DNA of 64,000 nucleotides. It comes from Porites lobata. Taxonomy: Eukaryota > Cnidaria > Anthozoa > Scleractinia > Poritidae. This document shows, in pieces, positions 1 through 11,879 of this stretch (positions are counted from its first letter, which is position 1; every line of letters starts with the position of its first letter). The notes under the pieces were generated by a model. It saw only the letters and a list, made by a program, of their open reading frames with translations. It made no database searches and had not been told where the DNA came from. Position numbers and translations under genes: made by a program. Where the stretch lies: positions 337,111-401,110 of the forward strand of contig CALNXK010000312.1 in the NCBI GenBank assembly GCA_942486035.1. Direction: 5' to 3'.

Positions 1-2664
1 CTCCAATACAGTACATTTATATATCACTATGCCCGTTTTTTTTTTACCTTGAACTTTCGTTTGGCTGATCTCCCTTCCATTTCCGACGTTGAAAGCTCTC
101 CAAACTGTCAACTTGTCTTTGCAGTACTCAAAGTTGTTGAACGTGCTGATACCATCAAGTTTGACTTGAGGCAGTTCACAGGCAGAAACGGCAGCATTAA
201 CAACAGTAACGCGAACCCCGGTGACACCTCCATTAGACAGGATAGCTGTTTGAAGCTGTTCAGCATTTTGCACGTCGTGGCCCTCATTTACATACCTGCG
301 GACATGGGCCTTGATAGTGGCGGCTTTTCGGTCACAAGCCCCCTTGCCTCCTTGAGGGTCACTGAAATCTACTCGGCAAACGTCTATCCCAGTGTTTGCC
401 TTCATTAGGGTGCATGATGCTATTACAGCAGAACTGTGATAACATCCCGCGTTATCTTGCCGTAGAAATGCTCTGTTGATTCTAGGATTCTCCTCTTTCA
501 GCGACCTTAAGGTGTGCTCAATAATTCGCACTACAACTGAGCTGTCTTGTGATGTATTCTCAACTACGTGGACGAAGGACTGATTTTCTAAAAGCCCTCT
601 CATTTTTCTTGCGATGACACTTATGTGCCACGATATTCCTCGTTTCCCGTACCAATCTGATTGGTTTTCTCTATATTTGAGCGGTAAAAACTTCATAGCC
701 CAATCTTGTGTTATGAGTACAGAGGTCTCATTTAAAGCGCTCAAGCACGCCGTCCCTGCTGTATCTTGCCTGACACACCTGAGTTGATGTGCTTTCCAGG
801 AGTGGATTGCCTGGACTGCATGACTATGCGTGTACAAGACGTCTTCTAGTTCTTCAGGTACAAACGTTGACTCAGTCAAGAATGTTTTAATTGAAAAAAG
901 AACATTACTGAGACTTTCACACTGTGAACACTGAATGTCATGATTATGAGAGCATTGGGATCTTAGTTCATCGTCCTTACTATCGCTGAGAGCGTATCCG
1001 CTGCAATGGTCTGCAACCGGGGAGGACTCGGATACATGAACCTTCAAAAAAGACAAAGTAGTAAATTTAGTGACCGTTTGAAGTTTCTGAGCTTTCATCT
1101 ATTGTACGCGCAATATTTTTGCCAAGCTTGGTTAAAGCAATTAGAAAATATGAACCTTTGGCAGAATAAAGTACACACCTAGCAAGGCGAAGACGGACGC
1201 CAGTATAGATAACGGTGTTCTCTTGCCCAACAATAGTATAATTAGTTTGGAAAAGAACCCACCTGATTTAATTAAGCTCTCACGACAAAGTTAACAGATT
1301 TTGCCATTTTGCCAGTCTCGTGGCAGTTCGTTATATATTCCGGTTTACTTTCAGTTAACCATGTTTTAAACCGTATCTGATACCTTATAATCAGCCTTCA
1401 GATACTGCTTGCCTTCCCTCAGAGACACTTCCCATTTTTTGGCAGTCTCTCTGTCCAGACCTCTCTCTTTAAGTTGGTCCACTACTCCACACAAAGCTTC
1501 AAACCCTTTCGCGCCATCCGAAGCAATGTAGTCGAGCCCTTGCAAGGACTTCCTTACGGTCGCCCCGCAGCCAGACAGGACTCTTAACATTGTTGTTGGG
1601 CTGAATGGAGTGAAATTCGTCTCCTCGCAATAAGCCTGCTACTGCTTTACTAGCCTGTTAGGGATCATCGCCCTAATGACATTTGGGGTTTCTAATATCT
1701 TTCCAGAAGATAGGCGGAGATATCGCTGCCCAAAAGGAAGATCCTGGATCACGTGCGGGCTAGTTATGTAAGTCAAAAAGTGATCCAACTGTTTATTTTC
1801 TACTCTCATCCTAGGACTTTTTGCTCGGGCTGGCAAGGCACCCCGCCCATATTGAAGAGAGTGCTGTCTCGCCATTTTGAACCGGTATTCGGTGATCCCT
1901 GGAATGTAGTTTAGGATGCGCTTAAACGTTATCAGGTCTGCCATGATTGATAATATCTGACGCCTTGTTTCCCAGGTAGATGCGTTTTGGTAAGACTCCG
2001 CCAGTGCCTTTAGATATTTTCGGTCTTCTTGTCGTTCACCGATGCCAAGTACCTTCTCGACTGAGCCAGATTTTTTCACGGCCTCCCAGAGGTAGCCTGC
2101 GTCTCCTGGAGCAATAACGTTAAGGCCAGAAACAATAACTGACTTCGCCTTTGACACATGGCTTGCTCTAGTAAGTTCGCTGGCTGCCTCCCATCGCTTT
2201 TTGTATGAGCCGACTGTGTGAGCATTACATGAACGTAAGAAATCGTTCAACAGAGAACGTCTTGTTGCTTGACTACTAATTTGTGGATCATCGCCGTTAG
2301 AACTCTCGCTGCTGCTGCTCGCTTGAGAGTCCGTTTGATACAGGCTAGTGTCGATCTCGGAGTAGTGTCCTGATTCGTCAAGCTGTGGATGAGAGTATTC
2401 GTCTCTTATGGTCAGGTGGTGCATTGACTGGCTAACGTTGTCTTCAACTTCTTTACTCTCCACATCTTCTCTCTGTACGCGTTAGAAAGCAAAATGAACT
2501 AGTTAGCGCTGTAGAGCGAATGACTTTTTTAACCGCGTACATATCACCACTGCAATGATATGTAAGTGTTCTCGCATCAATACATGATATAAAGGAGTAG
2601 TATGCAAGGAGGCTGGGGTCATCAAAAGTGAAGGGGAGGAAAACTCGCCTTTTGCTGAACCTCA

Positions 2665-2927
2665 CTAAACTATTAAAAGCCACTCGGACAAGGTTCTAAT
2701 CTGTTATGTTCATGCCATAGCTATACCATATAGCTCTATCTACCTGTGCGATATTTTGTGTTGTTATATTCCTAGAATTTCACTCAACTAACCTATTAAA
2801 CTAAACTATTAAAAGCCACTCGGACAAGGTTCTAATCTGTTATGTTCATGCCATAGCTATACCATATAGCTCTATCTACCTGTGCGATATTTTGTGTTGT
2901 TATATTCCTAGAATTTCACTCAACTAA
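2665..2927. repeat. tandem duplication, 136 bp period
   Basis: The stretch beginning ctaaactattaaaagccact at 2665 starts again at 2801, and the copies match over about 126 bp. It lies in the intron between exons 3 and 4 of the damaged gene copy. The apparent lack of differences suggests a recent duplication or an assembly duplication. Confidence 0.9.
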
Positions 2928-3390
2928 ACAGGGACTGCCATTGGTTGATTCTTGGTCACGTGGCCTTGACTAAAATCAAATGTATCCCGATCGTGATACA
3001 TTAAACAATGTATCCCGCTCGGGATACATTGCAGCACGTGATCAAAGCATGGTGGAAAGTGGCGTGACCGAAGGCGGGAAAAACACGGCCAGGTTCTGCC
3101 AGTTTTCTTTTTCGTGAATGAACACAACAACACAATCACGAAGCCTCAAGCTAAAAGGCAACGATTTTTAAAGTTATCCCAGAAGTTCCCAGAAGAAAAA
3201 CAGCAGCTAGTGGAGGAAAAAGATGCAGATGATATTAGGAAAGTACTTTTGTTTGTAAATCATTCGTTCAGTGGTTTTGAGAATTAAATTTGTGTTGTCA
3301 TAAGTACCGAGTCGAGTGTTTTGGTTCGTTTTCGTTCGCTCCGGTTATTCTTTTGTTGCTGTTGAAGTGAAAGTCTAGAAATATAACAAA

Positions 3391-3534
3391 ACACTTAATG
3401 TCAGATCCCTCGGGAAACCAGTTAGTTTTGTTTTCCCTCGAGTCCTGATGTTTCCCTCGACTTCGTCTCGGGAAACATCAGGACTCTCGGGAAAACAAAA
3501 CTAACTGTTTCCCTTGGGATCTGACATTAAGTGT
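3391..3534. mobile_element. foldback MITE, near-perfect 144 bp palindrome
   Basis: The ends are acacttaatgtcagatccc and its reverse complement. Almost the whole element is one stem: the inner parts cagttagttttgttttcc and gtcctgatgtttccc each recur in inverted orientation. No coding capacity. No convincing target duplication is visible. It sits at or just past the 3' end of exon 3 of the damaged gene copy. Confidence 0.85.
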
Positions 3535-5328
3535 ATAATATCCGCTCTTCCGGTTTGTCTACGTTAGATCCTAAATCTTCTGCGGTCGATTCTGAGCTGG
3601 GAAATACTAATAACTGCGATGCTTCTTCCAACTTTCTCCTGCATTGCTTGCAGATTTCTGAAAAAAATAGTGGATTGCAGAACATTACTCAGAAAATCTG
3701 TGCCAGACTCTTATAGCTTCTGTTTTTGCTCATGATGCTCTTCGTTTTTGAAATATTGCAGCTATGTGTTGAAACTGTTCGGTAACACGTTTCTTGATTT
3801 AAAGATTTTAGGAGGCGGGGGTATATCCGATTATGAATTTAAAATACAAAAAGTGGAGGAAATTGAAACTGCCATTCTTTTACGCTCTAAACCCGGCAAT
3901 GTTGTAAAATATCACTACAGGTTTAACACTCACGGGAGCCTACAGGAAGCAACACTTGGGTTTGCTGGTAGAGTAGCTTGGAATGTAGAGACGATATTCC
4001 TCTCTCCCCTGACACTAAAGTTCCATGCGATGACCATTCACTGGGAGCAGTGCATATCCTCTTATTTGAACGCCATCTAATGCCAAATTTGTCTCGATGT
4101 CTTGGGCATATTGTTAGTTCAAGGTGACTTTCGTTTAAGTCAAAAATCCCTTCAAAGATAAAAAAGGTTGTAAGGTGCCTTTTACTTAACAATTTTTAGC
4201 TTATATATCACAGCGTCGTTCACATTTTATTCGCTTCCTCCACGTTTATCGTTAATTTATGCACCAAAAGATAAAATCAAAAGCTTTATTTTTAATTTTT
4301 CTTTGGACGTCCAGTCATCCCAAAAGCAGTTTTTGTTCCTCACTTCTGTAAAGTTCCTGTGAAACAAACAAGGCTGTAATGCTCGCGATAAATCTGATAT
4401 GGTTTATAAATGTAGGCAATATTAATAATTTTTTAAAATAAACTTCTCAACGCACTGAAGTTTTAATGATCAGGAAAAAGTTTAAATTTTGCGTGTTTAC
4501 TGAGAAACATGGAGGCTTTACTTTTGCGTTTTGGCTCAGCTCAGATGTTCTGATATTGATCTTAATTTGATTAAGTCGGCTACTGCACGGGTGAATTATC
4601 ACTCATATCTTTGACAGTAAAATTCATTCTTGAATAACACGCTATGTGTTTTAGGAATATGTCTAAAAATATTTTAGCGTTGTAAGTTGCAATCATGGCC
4701 CTTAATTAACTGGGTAAAAATTGAATATGAAATGCAGTAAAATGAGAAGTACACGACATTAAACAATTAAAGCAGGTTCTGAGCGTCACCCTTCATTAAG
4801 CCTTCCTTTCAAGTCATTTTCCGCGTTACCCTTGTGACTAAACCTTGAACATCGTCCAGTTTTATTTAGTGTGTAAATTATGGACAATAATTAAAATCTA
4901 CAGGCTGCAGACGTAGGAAAACTAGTGATGCTTCGATAAATTTGCGGACACCTTTCAAAATATAAAAACAGTCTGAATCAGATCACGAAGCCGCTAAATT
5001 ACATTTAGTTTTAGTCTCACACCGATTCTTCTTGATGTAAAAAGATTGGGAGGCGTTTATTTTCCTTTCTTTAAATTATGCGTCTATTCTTTCTTGTTTT
5101 TTTTTAAAGATGGCCTGTTTAATACAGACATCGACATTACGTACCTGCACGTGCCAACAACAGCTTTGGTTCAGAGTCTAAACTAGCGTCTCGAATGTTG
5201 CAAGAACGTAGATGCCCTTGTATCAGTTTTGTACACTTGGCGAGGATCACGCTCTTCACATTTTCTGGATTGTCCACACTAGAACCACATGTTCCACCTG
5301 CAATCTGCCAATACTCACACGAAGCCAT

Positions 5329-6299
5329 TTGCAAGTACACAATGATTGAATGAAGTCAATAAATAAACTGCACTGTACAAATTAACAGGTGCAATTAAAG
5401 ACAAAGAAGTAAGCCAGTGCTGCCTCTTCGGAACGCGGGCTCTTCAATTTACGGAGAACAACTCGATAATCCAGGAAAAAAGATTTTTTTATCAGTCCAA
5501 AACAAAAAAAAATTGAACTACCAAAGATGTACCGACCTCTCCGCGACCATATCCAATCCTGGGTGTCCTGTGGCATTCAATACTTGGTCATGTTCCACGT
5601 TCAGGTGATATATGCGCTCGGCGATTTTTGTCAGGAACTTCCATGAATGCGGTTCTTTCTATCCAAGAAAGCATCGCTGAGATAATACATATTAGTCAAG
5701 TACCTCGCACATTGATTTACCTCGCATTTGTTGCCGCATTTGTGTTGTATCAATAGACTGGTACTACAGAGTCGGCGGTGGACAAAACTGACATGTCTGA
5801 GCAAACTGTCTCTTATTTCCAATTTTACTATTCCAAATTAATTGCATGGCTCAAAATTTAAAAGGCAAGTATTTCTAAGTAAAAACAAACTGGTAGAGCC
5901 AAAAAAACGTCATCACGCAAACAAAAGTCAGTTTATTTCTATGAATATGAAAGGTCAAAGGTCACTCATAATTGATAAAATGACCTGTTTTGAAATCGCT
6001 CTCAGAACTCGCCGTTTCGTTTACCCCAATTTTTTTTTTCATGGATGTTTAGTTGAAATGATAATGTTTCCTCCTAGTATAGTTTTGTTGGTCAAAGCGA
6101 TGTACCAGAGTGCTTTTTTAGGCCTTGAATTTAGCCAAAATACTGTTGTTGTAATCACCATTGAAAGGTGTAAAATTAGAAAATCTGTCAAATTTTCACG
6201 TTTACATTTTATTTGCATTTTACGACACCGATAATCTGAGGAAAGAAGATAGTTTGATTTGCTTGGTTAATCTTTTTAAGAAAGGTTTCAAGGTATTAA
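5329..6299. other. 5' noncoding part of the second element copy
   Basis: Between the start codon of the damaged copy (5328) and its right terminal repeat. Short open frames here have no recognisable content and no splice support. I see no gene. Confidence 0.5.
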
Positions 6300-6517
6300 T
6301 GGGAGCTTCTGCAAAAGTGCATATTTCGGCGTGATTAAAGCCGGCGTTAACGGCCAAAATTTAAAAAATTCACTAAAAAATAAGTAAAACCCCAAACGAC
6401 CCGAAAGTTATATTTTTAGAAACAGTTCACCAAGGCCTTCTTTCTGGCAAAGTTTGGGAAAATCGGATTTTTCTATCTTGCATACCCTTAGTCGGTCCTT
6501 ACAGAAAACCGCTCTTA
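6300..6517 (-). repeat. right terminal repeat of the second element copy, with adjacent TTAA
   Basis: Read on the minus strand from 6513, it begins GAGCGG and then shares blocks with the ends of the intact element in the same order: an ATGCAA block, CCAAACTTTG, GTGAACT followed by TTTCTA, and ATAACTTT. TTAA occupies 6514-6517. It lies 1.19 kb upstream of exon 1 at 5328; the matching end of the intact copy lies 1.41 kb upstream of its exon 1. More diverged than the intact element's ends, so this is an older copy or a different subfamily. Confidence 0.7.
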
Positions 6518-7494
6518 AGATCCAATGTGTGTAAACTAATGAAATAGACTTTAAGGGGCTTCAAATAACTTCTAAATAAGCTGCAAAAGAAGAAAAGGGG
6601 GCAAATTCCAGGTTATTTTTCTTCTTCTCACATATATAATCATATACTATGAAAACAGAACTTCCTGTTGTTTTTTGCTCCTAGTAAGTGCAAAAAAAGC
6701 AGTTGCTGGAATTGCATGCAATGTGAGAAGGCCCATACAATGTACCTGAATGGAACACCTAGTAGACGTTAATGACAAGAGATAATATATTTTAAAATTG
6801 TTTTCGGTAATTCACTTTGAGAATTGTTATGGTTCAAAAGTGAAACAAGAAAACCCAGTCGATGATTGTGACTTCCCTGTCCACTACTATATAGTCTTTG
6901 TTTTCCCTGCTCACTTTGTTTATATGCCAAGATTAATTTGATTGCCTAGCTATTTGAGGCTGATGAGTTATGTTATTTGAACTTGTGAACGTAACTGCGT
7001 GACTTGGTACATTCGACAAGAACTAATATTAACTTCTTTATACATCTTTTATTGACAGAGAACTGATGTCAGAATGCAGTGACGTTTTAAGCCAGTGCCA
7101 CATACATGTGGCACTCAAAGGCTCACAATTTGACAATGAAGGTATTGTGAGATACATGTATCTACGCTTCTTCAACGATTCCTGATTTTCAATATCACTT
7201 TGGGCCTGCAAATAACAGCTATTTTGTAACAAGGCACTAGACTTGTTTTTTTAATACATTTTACCCATGGTGAATGAGCATATTAAAAAACAACATTTTC
7301 CATTTTACTGTTGCTAGAGCGAATAGAAAGAGAGAAAAACAAACCTTTAACGGGTTGATTCAGCTTGTGCTGTACATGATTTTCTATTATACTTCTTCTG
7401 GGTGTTTTCCTACATCATCCCCCGCCGCCGGTCTCTGCCAACCAGTTGTACCATTCTTTATTCATTAGCTTCTACTTTTACTTTTAGTATGTAG

Positions 7495-10400
7495 ACATCA
7501 TGCGCGGCAGAGCGAGAACGGGGCAGATGTGGAAGTCAGAGTGTACCAGCCCACGATGTCATCGGCCAACATGGTAGTTGGGGACATCATTTCTGGTAAG
7601 TGTGTCAACTTGGTGTAAGGGACAGACGAAAACACTAAATCGGACTGAATCTAACCTTTGACATATTTGTGAGCAAGATCCAAAAGGAAGCCCACGATTC
7701 GTCATTGAAAATTTTTGTTCTTGGTGTTGTTACTAATGTTCTCGTTAATATTGTTATTGGGATGATTATCGTTGACCAACTGGGGCCAAAATTGAAAAGG
7801 GACAAAGAATAAAAAACTCACTATTTGGTTCGAATTCCTCCGATTTGCACGCAAAGACATGGAGGTAATCTCCCTTGATGACCGAATGTTATGTCAGCAA
7901 TATTTTGCGTCCAACCATACTTAATTTGCTTCCCCCTCAGCTAACAATCTTGTTTAAAAGGAAAGTGCACATTCAATTTGTAGTTTATAGGGCGGCACTA
8001 CACTCAAAGACTTAAAAAAAAAAATTGTAATACAACATAACAGGATTAAAAACCCTCAACTGGCAGGAGGCAGCCAGTTGGATATTTACAAGCGTGGCAG
8101 AGGATTTGAACTCGGGACGACCGAGAACAAATCCAGATGTGGTCAGAGTGGGACTCGAACCAGGGACTGCCGCATTGCGCACCCCACGCGCTGACTACTC
8201 GACCACGCTGCCTTACCTTTAATATAACCAATCCAATTTTACTCCGAAGGAGATGATTTGATGACTGTGAATGTGAGGAGGGCAGTAGGAGAGGCAATTG
8301 TGGCTGTCCAGGCCGTACGCTGTCAAAGGTACATGTGATACTGCATTTGTAGTTTCTCTCATGGTAAATTTCAACCCAACTTTTCCTATTTAAGGACGAG
8401 ATTATGGACGAGTTTATTAATATTCCATTTTTTACCGTCTACGTATCTCTCGAAATACGGTTCAGCAGTTTGAATCCAAATGGCATAATTTTAAACATAA
8501 CCAGAATGTCTCTTATCCGGCTCAAAATTTGATGGGACAATCGAAAGGAAAGCACTTTACTAGGTCTAGCAAAATATATTCATGTCTATTATAATCGTTT
8601 CAGGGACCTGATAGTTGAAACTAGAAATTTAAGAGAGCGCCAAGACAGGGAGGCAAGAGCGTCGGTGAGTTGGAGTACCACTGCAGTGCTAATTGTTGAA
8701 AAGTAAATTGCTAGTGAGCGCCTTGAGTTCCTTGAAGCCCTTGAATACTTCTTCAATTTGTGTTATTGAAAATTATGCTTTTTATCATACTCCAAAGTAG
8801 GCCGATAGACGATAGAGAACGTATGACTTTGATTTACAGTTCCCTTTAATCAGCTACAGCGTACATTTGTGAGACTACACTGCGAACCAAAAATAAGAAA
8901 AGTCCATTGATTTAACGTTAAAAAAAACAGTAACAAGATTATCAGTACTTCGTAGCAAGCGTTTTTGGAGCAAAGAACGTGGAAAGAGAGTGGGGATGGG
9001 GGGCTCTTGGTCCATTTTTTTTTGTACGCGACCGAAAAAGGAAAATCTCGATTTTCGTCGTTCGTCGGTTTTTCTTTTCACGAAAACCAGACAGTAACGC
9101 TTGCTGCAAAGACTAGAAATACTACATAATGCACACAACTGTATACATGTACACAACTCCAAGTAAACCACATTTAAAATTTAATCGAGACAATCGACTA
9201 ATGTACAATGAACCAGATATCTTTTTTCTCTAGGAAATGGCCGACAGAGCACATGCACAAAAAAAGGTAAGCAATAAATACTTGGTCACTGACATAGTGT
9301 CAAAAGTTAACCTTACGGAGACAAACGATATCTTTGGGTATCGACGTTAACTTCTGAACTTCCACATGCCAATTCGTAAACAACTGGTGACAAAGGCTGA
9401 TTTACGGACGTAATAGGGCTCTACCCCATCAGCATTGTAGTTTAAAAAAGTGATAAGTTATCAAGATATCAAAATCTATTTTTCTTTTTCTGGAAGTTGC
9501 CTGCCGTCGAAATTGGGGAGGATAAAGGAGAAGATGATGAGGAGGAGGAGTCTTTTTTTTCTTCTCTTTTGAGCGCAAGACCATGCCCATCAACATGGAC
9601 TTGAAGTGACGTCCACTGATACAAAGGCCTGCATTATTTGTTTTTTAACACCACATATAACGTTGACTCCATAAATCGATCTGACCTGTTCCAGGCTCCG
9701 AGATAGTCGGGTCCGCTGAATTGAGAAAGCGCGAACACGAAATAAAACGGGAGGAACTGGGGAGAGGAGTGCAACTTTTCTCTTGCCTTTTACTTTCGCG
9801 TCTTCTCCACTATCTGAGAGCCTGGAACAGGCTAAAATCGATCACGCAATATTTACTTTTCTTTAAGTGTAGAGTTTGTCCTGGACAACTAAAACATGAC
9901 AGATATATAAAAAACGCGGTGTACTATGGGTGTATATAAATATATATCATTATATTTTTTAGGTAAGGAAAAGGCGGAACGTCTATTTTAATAAACAACA
10001 GGTAATATAACTGTGAGCGTTAAATACCCATAGGTACATTCTTAAGTCGTGAGCTAATTTAGTGACGGTGTGGCTATCCTCTTATAGACTTAATCCTTTT
10101 TTACGTTAACAGGAAGGGCCAAGGGACCCTAAAATTCCCAAGAAAGATGATGATGACGACGAAGATGCCAATGACAGTACAACGGTAACGCTTCTTTAAG
10201 TGTATTTTCTTTCGTCTTAATACATTTCACGGCTTGCTGAAATCCGAAGCTGCACCTCTAAAAATGTGATGAATGTTATAACGTCTGCAGAATGTGGACT
10301 AGATTACAAAGGAGAAACGGGTGATGTCCAAAGAAAAAGAGTGACGGTTCACAAACAACAAATCACAGACCTGCACAAAGAAATGATGGGAGTTTAATAC

Positions 10401-10707
10401 TGAACATATTTGATAAATGTTCTGCGGGTCTAACACCACTTTTTTTTCATTTTCACATTGAACAAACAACGACAAATAAAAGTTTGATTTAAAATTCTGC
10501 AAATTGCTCTTGGAATGAAAACAGGTCAATAAAGACACTATGCCTGAAGAGCCGCAACAGCGGTGAAACGCGAAGCATAAAACAAACTTACGACTTCCAT
10601 TTTCTACTATTTCTTTTATTTTTATACGACGCAAGCAGTTTTATTTTGTTTACAGTTTTGTTTTGTTGTTATCTCAACAGGTGACACTGAGGACAAGTGG
10701 AAATTGA
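7495..10707 (+). CDS. small multi-exon gene of unknown function (3' part, possibly complete)
   Basis: Seven short exons join in frame with GT-AG introns: 7495-7595, 8250-8328, 8604-8664, 9234-9266, 9963-10001, 10113-10184 and 10681-10707 (ending TGA). Phases fit at every junction; the last three introns are phase 0. The protein reads through VRVYQPTMSSANMVVGDIIS, a basic/acidic helix (LRERQDREARASEMADRAHA), VRKRRNVYFNKQQ and an acidic stretch PKKDDDDDEDAND, ending TLRTSGN. The first exon begins with one nucleotide of a split codon, so upstream exons may exist; alternatively translation starts at an ATG inside it (MSSANM). A possible alternative last exon at 9497-9604 ends in an acidic DDEEEE tail and TGA. 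I do not recognise the family. The charged helix faintly recalls coiled-coil regions of UBX/FAF proteins, but that is a guess. Confidence 0.6.
8020..8212 (-). mobile_element. tRNA-derived SINE in an intron
   Basis: The minus strand begins GGCAGCGTGGTCGAGTAGTC (A-box region, about 8189-8206). A perfect B box GGTTCGAGTCC follows at 8151-8161, then an unrelated body containing CCAACTGGCTGCCTCCTGCC and a tail near 8020-8041 running into an A/T-rich stretch. The tRNA-like head followed by unrelated sequence fits a SINE, not a working tRNA. It lies between the first two exons of the small plus-strand gene. Confidence 0.8.
9682..9835. mobile_element. hAT-type MITE with 8 bp target duplication
   Basis: Inverted ends cctgttccaggctc and gagcctggaacagg, extending to agatagt/actatct. 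The 8 bp aatcgatc flanks it at 9674-9681 and 9836-9843, typical of hAT elements. No coding capacity. It lies in an intron of the small plus-strand gene. Partial relatives occur at 11277-11300 and about 41600-41665. Confidence 0.85.
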
Positions 10708-11072
10708 ATACGTTTTTCCTTTTTATTCCTTTTTTCTTTTTCACAAAAATAATTCCATTTTTAAAAAATACAATGTGTATATAAACAGATGATTGTGTTT
10801 TGAAAAAGGTTAAAATTTGGTCGTAATTAAGAGTTGGATAACCTACATGTTTATTTTAAAATTTATTATTGGACACAGTATTAACATCCCGCTTAAATAT
10901 GCAGATTCGAAAATTTGTTAATATAATTTCTATGCATTGAGGATTCACTCTATATAATTCACTCCGCATTCACCGAGTAAACAGTCAAGTAGCTCAGTTT
11001 GTTTGATTTAAATTGTATGCTCGTATTTTCGGAATCAGCGCGGCGTACCTAAAAAGAGACCTTCATCACTTA
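10708..11072. other. AT-rich 3' flank of the small gene
   Basis: Contains T- and A-rich runs and aataattcc-type sequence that may serve polyadenylation. No open frame with recognisable content. Confidence 0.4.
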
Positions 11073-11250
11073 GGGCGCTTTCCATTTGTCAGAACTGGCC
11101 GGCCGGACAATTGCCGGACCAGTCAGTTAGCAAATGAAATCTATGCATACTTTTTGGGACTGGACTGAGCAGGCTGGATAGTTTTGATTAAAAGTGAAAT
11201 TTTCGTTAAGACGGGAACAGTCAGGCCGTTCTGACAAATGGAAAGCGTCC
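11073..11250. mobile_element. PIF/Harbinger-type MITE, TTA target duplication
   Basis: Ends gggcgctttccatttgtcag and, inverted, ggacgctttccatttgtcag, continuing aac plus ggcc. TTA lies immediately outside on both sides (11070-11072 and 11251-11253). Total 178 bp, noncoding. The 3 bp TTA duplication is typical of Harbinger non-autonomous elements. Confidence 0.8.
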
Positions 11251-11276
11251 TTAGTTGTAGCAAGACGTAAAACTAT

Positions 11277-11300
11277 CTCGCAGCCTGGAACAGGCTAAAT
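11277..11300. mobile_element. fragment of the hAT-type MITE
   Basis: The sequence gcagcctggaacaggctaaa matches the right end of the MITE at 9682-9835. Only the end is present. Confidence 0.5.
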
Positions 11301-11375
11301 CAGTGGGATTTTATAAAATTGTATTGCTATCTACCTAATTTTTTTAAATACCCGTTGCTCAGAACATAGCAGCAT

Positions 11376-11489
11376 AGGACTAGAGAGAACAAAAACCGAA
11401 CCTTACAGTGAATACGTTGATTCTAACGTCATAGGACTAAAGGGGAAAAAACCGAACCTTACAGTGAATACGTTGATTCTAACGTCATA
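11376..11489. repeat. tandem duplication, 57 bp unit
   Basis: The unit starting cataggacta and containing ccgaaccttacagtgaatac occurs twice in a row with a few differences near its start. Confidence 0.85.
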
Positions 11490-11879
11490 TTTAACATTTT
11501 ATAGATTTATATAGAAACTCGGTAAAAAAAAAAAAGACAGAGCCCTGCAACAAGCTTGGGAAAAATCCTTTAACGATTATTAATTCTTTTTTACTGTTAT
11601 TAGTTGTTTGTAGACTGAGTTTTAAAAATAAAGTCGCATATAGGAACTCAGCAAAAAGTATCATTTGTGTTGTGGGTAACTTGGGAGGATTAAAAACGAC
11701 TAAATCATCGGCAATATCTTGAGATGTTCTAAAAAAAGAAAAAGAACGAAGAGAGGGACACCGCCAACAAACTTTGCAAGTGGCATTAATCACTTCAATC
11801 GCCAAAAATATATCAATGATTCTAATGGCGTAAAAACGGTTTTAAAGATGGATACCAAAGGCGTTTGCACATAGTATAG

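Larger units (their letters stand above)
48..5328 (-). pseudogene. second copy of the TTAA-element transposase-like gene, one premature stop, 3' end outside window
   Basis: Exons in coding order: 5145-5328 (ATG at 5328), 3934-4149, 3563-3657, 1384-2472, 48-1041; the last exon would lie left of the window. Every exon is homologous to the intact copy at 16383-21623, with the same intron phases (1,1,0,0,1) and GT-AG sites; exon 1 is 184 nt in both. Exon 5 is fully open and keeps the motifs ITQDWAMKFLP, RQDNAGCYHS and DPQGGKGACDRK and the cluster CSHNHDIQCSQC. The only clear lesion is an in-frame TAG at 1639-1641, where the intact copy has TAT (Tyr). Exon 3 is uncertain: a weak GTAGAC donor at 3562 keeps the frame, otherwise it runs into the foldback element at 3391-3534. 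Protein identity to the other copy looks moderate by eye, so constraint probably lasted long after they split and the stop is recent. It could still make a truncated protein. Confidence 0.85.

Noticed and set aside
49..408. 119-codon plus-strand open frame
   Set aside because: It is antisense to exon 5 of the damaged transposase-like copy, which has clear homology and splice sites.
3748..4080. 110-codon plus-strand frame
   Set aside because: Antisense to exon 2 of the damaged copy, which matches the intact copy exon by exon.
8140..8212. Functional tRNA gene
   Set aside because: A and B boxes are present, but no complete cloverleaf; unrelated sequence and a SINE-like tail follow.
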